From: Sphaerotilus hippei
GTDB taxonomy: Bacteria > Pseudomonadota > Gammaproteobacteria > Burkholderiales > Burkholderiaceae_C
Length of the DNA: 64,000 nt
Assembly (NCBI RefSeq): GCF_003201595.1
Contig: NZ_QJJS01000016.1
Coordinates: 39,224-103,223, forward strand
Reading direction: 5' to 3'
Part shown: positions 7,807-19,800 of the stretch, piece after piece
Numbering within the stretch: the first letter of the stretch is position 1
Layout: each line of letters opens with the position of its first letter
Made by a program: the position numbers and the translations under genes
The notes under the pieces: generated by a model
What the model saw: the letters and a program-made list of their open reading frames with translations, nothing else
What the model was told of the DNA's origin: nothing
The model's database searches: none

Positions 7807-10800
7807 ATGACCATTTCGTCCACCAGCCAAATCCTGTTCATCGATGCCGCCGTTGCCGGAGTCGACACGCTGCTCGCCAGCATCGATCCGTCCATCGAGG
7901 TGATCCGCCTGAATGCCGACGAGGACGGCCTGACGCAGATCGCCCGGGCCCTGGCGGGGCGCACCGAGGTCGGTGCGCTGCACGTGATCTCGCACGGTGA
8001 AGCGGGCGCGCTGCAGCTGGGCAACGGTGTCGTCGACCTGGCGTCGATCGATGCCGGCAGCGCGCTGATGGCGACCATCCGCGGTGCGCTGGCGCAAGAC
8101 GCCGACCTGCTGCTCTACGGCTGCGACGTGGCCGAAGGCGAGACGGGCGCGGCCTTCATCGCCGCGCTGGCGGAGGCGACGGGGGCGGACGTGGCGGCGT
8201 CGGTGGACGTGACGGGCAACCTGACTGCCGGAGCCGACTGGGAGTTGGAGGCGGCAACCGGGATCATCGAGACGGCAGGCTTGTCCGTCGCCGACTATCA
8301 GGAATCGCTGGCACTGGTCAAGCAGGTGACCGTGAGCAACGGCGCAGCAGCCGAGGCGCTGCCCTTCGCTTCCGGCGTGGTGAACATCGGCTTCTTCCGT
8401 GGCTCAAGGGCAGGCTCCTACGACAACGATGTCGTGGCCTACTACAACGCTGACCCGGCACACTACTCGACCACCCGCCTGAGCAGCATCACCTCGGGGG
8501 CCGTCTCGAATCTGAAGCTGCTGTTCATCGAGATCCCGGATGCCGCCTTCAACGCGACCGAGATCGGCGTGCTCCAGACCTTCCTGGACAACGGCGGCCG
8601 CATCATGTTCGTCGGTGAACACAACGGCTACTCACCGACGCAGAACGGCTACATCTCGCAGGCGATCACCCAGCTTGGCGGCAGCATCACCATCACCACG
8701 CTCACCAACGGTGCCGCCGGGGTGAACGATACGATGCATGACAACGTCGGCGGCTACATCGAACTGAGCGATTCGCCCCTGATGGCGGGTGTGACCAGCT
8801 TCCGCACCGCCTACTTCGCGCCGCTGCAGGTCGAGGACTCGATCTCCAAGGCCGTCATGGTGACCGACGAAAGCGGCGGCAACGGCAACGGCTGGATCGC
8901 CATCGCCGACCAGGCACTCAGCAAGGGCCGTGTCACGGTCATCGCCGACGTGAACTGGATGATGTCCACCTACATGGCGGAAGGCAACAGGACCTTCCTG
9001 CACAACCTGGCCGCCAACTCGGCGGCCAACGTGGCCACCGTGGCCTCGGGCGGCGACCCGAACGCGGGTGGCATCAATGCCGCGGCCAATGCGGCGCCGA
9101 CGCTGACGAGTTTCGCTTCCAGCGTCGATGTGGTGAACGAGGACAACACCGTCGAGCTGAGCTTCACCGATTTGCAAGCGCAGGCTGATGAAGCAGACGA
9201 CGGAACCGTCGACGCCTTTGTCATCAAGGCGGTTTCCAGTGGCACGTTGCTGCTGGGCACGTCGCTCGCCACTGCGACCGCCTGGATCCCAAGCACCAAC
9301 GATGCGGTGACCAGCACCGTGCATGCCTACTGGACACCGGCAGCCAATGCCAATGGCACGTTGAACGCCTTCACCGTGGTTGCGCGTGACAATGCTGGAA
9401 CCAGTTCGGCCACGCCGGTGCAGGTGACCGTCAGCGTCACCGCCGTCAACGACGCCCCCACGCTGTCCACCAACGCCACGCTGACCCCGATCGCCGAAGA
9501 CGTCGCCAGCGCCGACAACAACGGCAGCACCATCGGCAACCTGTTTGGTGGCCGTTTCAGTGACGTGGATGCCGGCCAGACCCTGGGCGGCGTGATCGTC
9601 ACCGGCAACACCGCCAATGCGGGGACCGAAGGCAGCTGGCAATACCTCTCGGGCGGCGTCTGGCGCGACATCGGCAGCGTCAGCGACAGCGCCGGCCTGG
9701 CCCTGTCGGCCGGCACGTCGATCCGCTTTGCTCCGGTGTCGAACTACAACGGCACGCCCCCGTCGCTGACGGTGCATGGTACCGACAGCGCCTACGCCGG
9801 CGGCTACACCAGCGGCGCCAGCGCCGTCACCTTCGATACCACCACCGATGCTGTCACGTCGGGCGTCACGGCAGACAGCAAGACACTGGGCATCACCGTC
9901 AGCGCGGTCAACGATGCGCCCGTGATCGACAGCGATCCGGCGACGGACACGGTCGAAGAAACCTCGTCGGTCGATACCAGCCTCGGTGGCCAGAATGGCG
10001 CCATCAGCGGCACGCTGACCGCCGTCGACGTCGAGAGTGCCTCCAACCTGCTGACCTTCGGCATCCGTGGCGGCACCGACGGTGGAGCGACCTGGACCAA
10101 GCAGGGCATGTACGGCCTGCTGACCGTCAACGAGACCACCGGCGCCTGGACCTATGTGCCCAACCAGTACGACGCGATCAACGCGCTGCCGGTCGGCGCG
10201 AGCGTCAGCGACGGGTTCGACTTCAAGGTCACCGATCCGGCAGGGGCCATCGGCACCCAGAGCCTGAGCATCACCCTCACGGGCAGCAACGACCTGCCGC
10301 AGCTGGCCTCCGCCATCAGCGACCAGACCTTCAGCGGCGCCGGCAGCTGGACCTACCAGATCCCCGCCGCGACCTTCACGGATGCCGAAGGCACGGGCCT
10401 GGCCTATACCGTCGAAGTGGTGGACGCCAATGGCGACCCGGTGGGCGATGGCACCCTGGGCAGCAATGCCAGCTGGCTCAGCTTCGACGAAGGCTCCCGC
10501 ACCTTCACCGGCAATCCGCCCGTCGGCTGGGCCAATGCTGGCCTGCACCTCAAGGTCACGGCCACCGATGATCAGGGTGAATCCGTCAGCGACACCTTCA
10601 GCCTCACGCTGAGCGGCACCGCCAACCAGCCGCCGGTGGTGGCTGCGCCCCTGACGTGGCATGCTGAAGACGCGCCGAGCGAAGTCACGGCCGTGACTTT
10701 CACCGGCGCACTGGGCGGTACGAGCCTGACGTTTGATGGCACGACGGTCACGCTGGGCACCACCGCGACGGGCAGCGATGCCGCCAACGCCGTTGTGGCG

Positions 10801-13800
10801 GCGTTCGCGGCTGACGCTGCGCTCGCCAGTGATGGCGATCCGGCCACGACCTCGGTGGCCACCTACACCGCCGCCATCAAGGCCGGTGTCGGCAATGAAA
10901 ACACGGCGGTGCTCACCGCCAATTCGGGCGAAGCACGAACGGACTTCACCGATGGAGCGGTCGTCAGTCTGTCCGGTGGGTCCTACACCGTCAATGTGGT
11001 CACGGAGGGCGTGACCGCTACGGCTGAAACCGCGACCGTGCAATTCACGGCACCGCCGGCAGGTGCTTCCTCACTCAGTTTTGATGGCTTGACCATCAGC
11101 TTGGCGGGCATCAGCACCGCCTCCGGCCTGGCTGCTGCGGTAGCCTCTGCGGTCAGTGCCAGCGGATCGGTCTGGAACGCGGTTCAGGATGGGACCCTCA
11201 CGGATCAGGTCAACTTCACGGCACGCGCACCAGGCGATCTCGTCACGAACCTGACTGCCGCTGATTTTGAAGTCGTGGCGACGACCGCCCCGCTGCTGGC
11301 GACCACCACGACGGTCCAGCAGCAGGGGACAGCGGGCAGTGCCACCCAGGCAACCGTGTACTTCTGGACCAACGGTACGGACACGACGGTCACCTTCGAT
11401 GGAGTCGATGTCCTGCTGCTGGCGGCAAATAGCCACGGTGACAATGCGGCGGCCTTTGCTGCCGCGACCTTCCCGAACTGGACGGTGGTGGATCAACTTA
11501 ACGGCGGTCAGGTCATCTTGACTGCCAAGACGGCGTCACCGGTTCAGACTGCTCCTAGTGATGCTGACTTCACAGGCAGTCTTGCGCAGGTCCTGAGCTC
11601 CAATGCGGGGAGCCTGCCTGCTGCAGAGGTCGTGGATGTGACCTTCGACGCCAGACCTGCGGGCGTGACGTCACTCGACTTCGATGGGCTGACGATCGAT
11701 CTGAGTGGTGCGTCCACTGCAGCGGAGGTGGCCGCTGCCGTCCACGCGGAGATCAATGCCAATCCCGCGACATCACATTGGAGCGCGACGGTCGTGGGTG
11801 GCGTGCTCACCCTGACGGCCGATGCCAACGAGGCTCGGACGAATCTTTCCAACTCGGATTTCACCGCAACGGCGGTGAACAACGTCTCCCTGGCCAGCAG
11901 CGTGGCGGTGTCTGATGGACTGGACGCCGTCCCCGAGGTGGTCGAACTGACGTTCACCCCGGTCCACGGCGGTCAATCCATCAGCCTGGATGGCGTGGAT
12001 GCCATCCCGGGCACAGCCCTCACTGCCGACGACGTCGCCACTGCCGTCGCCGCTGCGACCTTCACCGACTACACCACCTCGGTCAGCGGCGACACCGTCA
12101 CGTTCACGGCTATCACGCCGGGAAGCCAGAGCGACATCGTCGCGGGCGACTTCACCGGCACCTACAACGGCACGGTCACCCCTTCGGTCACGACCGACGG
12201 CTCCGGCTGGACCTACCAGATCCCTGTCGGCACCTTCACTGATCCGGAAGGTGATGTACTCACCTACGCCGCCTACACGGTGGATGCCGTTACGGGCGTG
12301 GCCACGCTGCTGGTCGACAGCGCCGCACTGAGCTTCGATGAAAGCACGGCCACGCTGTCGGGCAATGGCTCCGCGCCCAGCAACACGCTGATCGAGATCC
12401 GCGCGACCGATGCGTCGGGGTCGAACGGCACGGCAGCCAGCCAGTTCCAGCTGGTGGTCTACAACGACAGCCAGACGGCGAGCCTGGTCGCCGGCGTGCT
12501 GCCGGCGTCCGTGAGCTTCGTCAACGGCGCGGGGGCCGGCAGCTATGCCGTGCCAGCCACGGCCTTCAACTACCTTGCCGCCGACACGGGGGCGCTGACC
12601 TACACGGCCACCCTGGCCGACGGCGTGACGCCGCTGCCCGCATGGCTGCATCTGGACCCCGCCACGGGGGTCTTCAGCGGCAACCCGCCGGCAGGCTCCA
12701 CCGATGTCAGCGTCAAGGTCACGGCCACCGCTCCGGGCGCACTGACGGCCACCACCGCCGCCATCACGCTGACGGTCGGCAGCCCGAACGATGCCCTGGT
12801 GCTCACCGACGCGATGGCGGACCAGCAGGTCGTCGCCGGGGGGGCGGTCAGCATCAGTTTTGTCAAGCCGTTCACCGATCCCGATGGGGCGGCGGATGGC
12901 ACGGCCACGAAGGTCGGCATCACTTATGAGGCCACGGCCAACGGTCACCCGCTGTCGGACTACGGTCTGACGCTGACGGAAAGCGGCGGCAACCTGGTGC
13001 TCACGGGCAATGTGCCGGGTGGCACGCCCTTCCTGAACATCGTCATCACCGGCACGGACGCTTCGTTGGCGCTCTCGAGCCAGGCCAGCACCAGCTTCAC
13101 GCTGAACCTGGCCGATGCGGGTGCCACCGGTGTCAACGTGGCCGCACTGAGCGCCAACAACGCAGGCGCGGTGACGATCGCCAACCAGACTCGCCCCGGC
13201 CTCGCTCCTCAGCAAGGCGACGTGCTGTGGGTCGATGGCATCACCGACGAGGACGGCTACGACCCGGCCAGCGTGCAGACGCAGTGGCAGGTGTCGGCCA
13301 ACGGCAGTGACTGGAGCGACGTCACCGGCAGCCGCGGCACCGCCGCCACGCTGACGCTGGCCCAGACCGAAGTCGGCCTGCAGGTGCGCGCCCAGGTGTT
13401 CTACCTGGACGGCGGCCTCGTGGCCGAAGCACCGGTCTCCAACGTGATGCCGGCGATCACCGACGTGGCCGATGCGGGCACGGTGGTGGCCTCGGGCTCG
13501 CTGCAACCGGGCCAGACCCTGTCGGCGATCATCAGCGATGCCGATGGCCTGAACCACGCCGCACCGACCTATGTCTGGCAGCGCTCCAGCGATGGTGTCA
13601 ACGGCTGGGCGGCCATCAGCGGTGCGACCTACGCCAGCTACACGCTGGACAACGCCGATGGCGGCAAGTACCTGCGCGTCGTCACCTCCTACCAGGATGA
13701 CGCCGGCTTCACCGAATCCAGCGTGACCTCCGTCGCCCGCGGTCCGGTGAACCTGGGCGCAGTGGCACCGGTCGCCACGGACGACACCGCCAGCGTCACC

Positions 13801-16800
13801 GAAAACTCGGGCCTGAACAATGCGACGGCACCGGCACCGTCGAACATCGTCAGCCCGATCACCGGCAACCTGGTGGGCAACGACAGCGACAGCAATGCCG
13901 GTGACTCGAAGACCGTCACCAGTGTGCAGAAGGGCAGCCTGGAAGGCGTGGGCCTGACCGCGATCGATGGCGGCACCACGTTCACGCTGGTCGGCACCTA
14001 CGGCACGCTGGTGGTCACCAAGGCCACCGGGGCCTACCAGTACACGCTGAATCAGGACGCCACCGACGTGCAGCGCCTCAACGTGGGCAGCACCCCGTTG
14101 ACCGACACCTTCAACTACACCGTGACCGACAACGACTCGCTGTCGGACACGGCGGTGCTGACCATCACCATCAATGGCGCCAACGACCTGCCGCTGGTGT
14201 CCGCAGGGATCGAAGCGACGGCCACGGTGGTCGAGGATGTCGCCACGGCCCTGCCGATCGACTTCCTTGAAATCACGGAGTGGGACAGCAACAGCGTCAG
14301 CCTGCGCCTGACGGTGGATCATGGAACGCTGCGGGCCTCGACTTCGGGCGGGGTCACGGTCAGCGGCAGCGACAGCGGCACGGTGACTCTCACCGCGTCG
14401 GATTCGGGCACCCTGGCCTCGTGGCTGTTCGAGAACGACGTGCTGTACGTCACCGCGCCGAACAGCAATGGTGCCGTGGCCACGCTGACCTACGAGACCG
14501 GAGACGGCGCCGGCTTCGTGCTCGCGTCGGGCACCACCGCCATCACGGCCACCACCACCAACGACGCCCCGATCGTCGACGCCAACGGCGCCTCGGCGGG
14601 CAACGACGCCGAAGCCACCTTCCGCCCCCGCGGCAGCGCCGTCGCCGTGGCCGCCGACCTCGTGCTGTCGGACATCGACAGCGGCACGCTGACTTCGGCC
14701 ACCGTGACGCTGGCCACCGGCGCCAGCGACAACCAGTTCGGCTCCTTCTACGAGACGCTCAGCCTCTCGGCGGCGGGCCAGACGCTGCTGTCGGGCTCCG
14801 GCCTGAGCCTGGTCAGCACCCCGAGCATCAACGGTGCGGTGCTGACGCTGACCGGCACCGCCACGCTGGCCACCTACCAGGCCGTGCTGCGCGAGGTGCT
14901 CTACAACAACAGCAACACGAACGCGTTCGCCGGCGATCGCACCGTCACCATCTCGGTGACGGATGCGGCCAGCGCGACGTCCAACACCGCGTCGTTCGCC
15001 ACCGCCTCGGCCAATGCCCTGATCGCGGTGGGGCAGCGCATCTTCATCGACGGGGTCGACTCCGGCCATCTGGTGGCCGAGGTGCTCGATGACCAGCACT
15101 TCGTCGCGAGCGGGGCACTGGGTGACCTGGCCGATGGAATCGACCTCAGCTTCCAGGACGATACCGGCGTGGTCACGACGGCCGTCGCGGACGGCCCGCT
15201 GGTGGCCACGACCACGGTCCACGTGCCGTGGACGCCGGTGATCGACATGAATGGCAGCAGTGCCGACCGTGACCGCACCGTGTCGTACATCGAAGGACAG
15301 GGCGCGCTGGCCATCGCCACGTCGGACGCCAGCATCACCGACCAGGGCGGCCTGATCCGCAGCCTGACCGTCGCGCTGACGAACGCCCAGGACAACGGCG
15401 TCTCGACGCACGAGACCCTGGCCGGCCCGAGCGGCGCGGTGTCCACCTGGCTGAGCGCCCGCCTGATCACCTTCAGCGGCAACGGCAGCGGCGCCAACGG
15501 CCTGACCGGGGCGACGCAGATCACCTTCACCGCCTCGGGTGCCGGCTCGGACGCGACCAACTTCCAGGTCGCCCTGCGGGCGGTCACCTACCAGAACACG
15601 TCGCAGAACCCGGACACCACGCAGCGCGTCATCCAGGTCACCTCGATGGACGTGGACGGCAACGCCGGTGTCGAGGCCCACACCTACATCAACCCGGTGG
15701 GCGTCAACGACGCGCCCGACGGCATCAACAGCACGGTCACCGCCGTCGAGGACAACCCGTACACCTTCGCCGCGGCCAACTTCGGCTTCAGCGACCTGAT
15801 CGACGACGCCGACGGTGCCCCGAATGCCCTGACGGCGGTGAAGATCAGCACGCTGCCGGCCTCCGGCACGCTGCTGCTCGACGGCGTGGCGGTGATCGCC
15901 GGCCGGACCGTGTCGCTGGCCGACATCCATGCCGGGCACCTGACGTATGTGCCGGCCGCCAACCAGAGCGGCCTGGCCAGCACCACCTTCGACTTCCAGG
16001 TGCAGGACAACGGCGGCACCAGCAACGGTGGCGTCGATCTCGATCCGGTCGCCGCGACGATGACCATCGACATCACGCCGGCCAACGATGCGCCGGTGCT
16101 GACGGCCAACGGTGCGGACCTGACGGCGATCGACGAGAACGCCACCAGCAACGCCGGCCAGTCCGTGGCCAGCCTGCTGGGCACGATCGCCGACGTGGAC
16201 AGCGGCACCCATGCCGCCGACAACGGCACGCTCACCGGCATCGCGGTGCACGACGTGTCCTCCGGCGACATCACCGGCACCTGGCAGTACAAGGTGGGCG
16301 TCGGCAGCTGGACCGCGTTCGACTTCAGTGGCGCCAACGCCGGCCAGGCCTTGCTGCTGGCCAGCACCGATCTGGTCCGTTTCGTGCCTGACGCCGTCGG
16401 TGGCACCACCGCCAGCACGCTGGCCGAACCGAGCCTGCGCTACTACGCCTGGGACCAGTCCACGGGCACGGCCGGCACCCTGGTGAGCACCGCCACCCGC
16501 GGCGGCAGCACGGCGCTGTCGAGCGTCAGCGACACGGTCGCCCTGGCGGTCACCGACGTCAACGACGCGCCGACCATCGCCGTGCCCGCGGCACAGACGG
16601 TGGCCGAAGACGGCACGCTGTCGATCACCGGCGTCTCGTTCGGTGATGTCGACATCACCGGCCGTGCGGACGGTGACCTGAGCAACGACACGGTGACCGT
16701 GTCGCTGAGCGTGGCCCACGGCACGCTCACGCTGGCCAGCCTGACGGGCGTGACGGTGAGCAGCGGTGCCGACGGCAGCGACACGATGACGCTGCAAGGC

Positions 16801-19800
16801 ACGCTGGCCGCCATCAACGCCGCCGTGGCCACGCTGGACTACCGCCCGACCGGTGACTACACCGGTGCCGACTCGCTGTCCCTGGGCATCGACGACGGCG
16901 GCAATGTCGGCTCCGGTGGCGCGCTGACGGCATCGACCACCCTGGCCATCACGGTCACCGGCGTCAACGACGCCCCGGTGCTGACCGCGGCCGCGCCGGT
17001 CATGGCGACGCTGGATGAAGACGACATCACCAACACCGGCTCGCTGATCAGCGACCTGGTCAACGGCGCCAACCAGACCGGCATCAGCGATGTCGATACC
17101 GGGGCGGCCAACGAATTCAGCGGACAAGGCATTGCCGTCCACGAACTGAGCCTGAGCGGCCCGGGTGAAGGCCGCTGGCAGTACACGCTCGACGGCAGCA
17201 CCTGGACCGACGTCGGTGTGGTGGACGCCACCCACGCCCTGCTGCTCGAGAGCAGCGACAGCCTGCGCTTCGTGCCGGATGCGGAAAACGCCGTCGGCGC
17301 GACCGCCAGCTACTACCTGTGGGATGGCGCCACCGGCACGGCCGGCGGCAAGGTCGACGTCAGCGACGGCCACCGCGGTGGCACGAGCGCCTTCTCGCTG
17401 CTCGGCGATGCGGTCTCGGTCACGGTGACGGCGGTCAACGACGCGCCGACGGTCGACCTGAACGGCGGGGCCGCCGGCACGGGCGACACCATCGTCTTCA
17501 GCCCGCGGGGAAATGCGGTCGCCCTGTTCGACAGCCGCCTGACCCTGGGTGACGTCGACGACGGCGACCTGCTGACCAGCGCCGAGCTGGTGATGGACGC
17601 CGACGACACGCTGGACAACGCCTTCGGCACCACCTACGAGACGCTCTCCACCACGCTGGTCAGCCACGTCCACGCCGGCTCGCACGGCGACATCACCATC
17701 AGCGGCAACGGCACCGCAGCCGACCCGCTGGTGCTGTCCGGCACGGGCACGGCAGCCGACTACAAGGCCGCGCTGCTGACCCTGGTCTACGAGAACACCA
17801 ACCCGAACGCCTTCTCCGGCACCCGGGCCGTGTCGGTCACGGTGCACGATGCCGCGACGACCACGGCAGGGACCGGTGCGACGAACTCGGTGGCCGCCAC
17901 CCTGTCCATCGCGGTCAACTGGGGTGCGGTGGCCGACCTGAACGGCGAGGACGACGGCCGTGACCATGCGGTGACCTACACCGAGGACACCGCCAGCGTG
18001 GCGATCACCGCCTCGGACGCGTCGCTGACCGACCAGGACGGCAACATCGCCAGCGTCACGATCACGCTGACGAATCGGCTGGACGGTGCGGACGAGAGGC
18101 TCTACGTCGATCCGGCCCAGATCACCGCGTTCGCCGGCATCGGCATCACGATCAGCGGCAACAACAGCGGCGCGATCACGCTGAGCGGCGACCAGGACGG
18201 CACCTACTTCCAGCTCGCGCTGCGGGCGATCCGCTACATCAACGAGTCGGAGAACCCGAGCACCACGCCGCGCGTGGTGACGGTGGAGTCGGTGGACGTC
18301 GATGGCAACATCGGCGTGAGCGCGACGACCACCATCAACCTGGCGGCCATCAACGACGCGCCGGTGGGTGCCGATGCGACGATCACGCTGGCCGAAGACA
18401 CCTCCAAGGTGTTCTCCGCGGCGGACTTCGCCTACACCGACCTGGAAAATCACGGCCTGCTGGCGGTGAAGATCACCACGCTGCCCGTGGCCGGTGCCCT
18501 GACGCTCGATGGCGTGGCGGTGACCGTCGGCCAGGAAATCAGCGCAGCCGACCTGGCGGATGGCCTGCTGGTCTTCACGCCGGCGGCGGATGCCAACGGC
18601 CTGTCGTATGCCAGCCTGGGCTTCCAGGTGCGTGACGACGGTGGCACGGCCAACGGGGGCATCGACCTGGCGGCCCTTCCCCACACCCTGACGCTGGATG
18701 TCACGGCCGTCAACGACCTGCCTGCAGGCGAGGTGACGATCTCCGGCACGGTCCAGGTCGGCGCGCTGCTGACGGCCGACGTCTCGGCCATCACCGACGT
18801 CGATGGCCTGGCCGCGATGACCTACCAGTGGCAGACCCGGGTGCTGCCGTCCGGCGCCTGGACGGACGTGGCTGTGGGGGGCACCAGCGCCACCTACACG
18901 CTGGATGCGGCGGACATCAACGAGGAAGTCCGGGTGCTCGTCAGCTACGACGACGCGCCCTCGGCGCCGGTGCTGTTCGCCTCCGACATCTCGGGCGAGC
19001 CGGCGCTGGTGGCCGATGCCAACGGCGACATCACGGTCACGCTGGACTCGAACGATCCGACGGTCATCCGCAACCCGCTGGGCAACGTCAACATCACCAA
19101 CAACGGCACGGGCACCGTCACGGTGTCGGGTCTGCCGGCGGGCGCCACCGTGACCACCAGCGGCACGGGCCCGACGGTCATCGACGCGCCGCAAGGTGAC
19201 GTGACGGTGAACAACGCTGGCCCGGGCACCGTCACGGTGAACGGTCTGCTGGGCACCGCCACGCTGCACACCACCGGCTCCGGTCCGGTCACCGTGGCCT
19301 CGCCGGCCGACGGCGCGACCGTGGACAACACCGGCACGGGTGTGGTCACCGTCACCGGCGTCACCGGCACGCTGCATGTCACCGGCACGGGTCCGGTCAC
19401 CGTGGCCTCGCCGGCCGACGGCGCGACCGTGGACCACACCGGCACGGGCACCGTCACGGTGACCGGAGTCACCGATACGCTGAACATCACCGGCACGGGC
19501 CCGGTCACCGTGGCCTCGCCGGCCGACGGCGCGAGCCTGCACCACACCGGCACGGGCACCGTCACGGTGACCGGCGCCTCGGGCACGCTCGACACCAGCG
19601 GCACCGGTCCGTTCACCATCGACGCACCGGCTGCCGGCACGGTGATCAACGACACCGGCAGCGGTGCGATCACCGTCAACGACCCGGTGGGCGACCTGAC
19701 GCTCAACAACGGCGGCGGGGGCACCGCCACCGTCAACGGCGCGGCCGACGGCAGCACCATCACCACCAGCGGCCCGGTCACCATCGCCAACCCCGATGGC

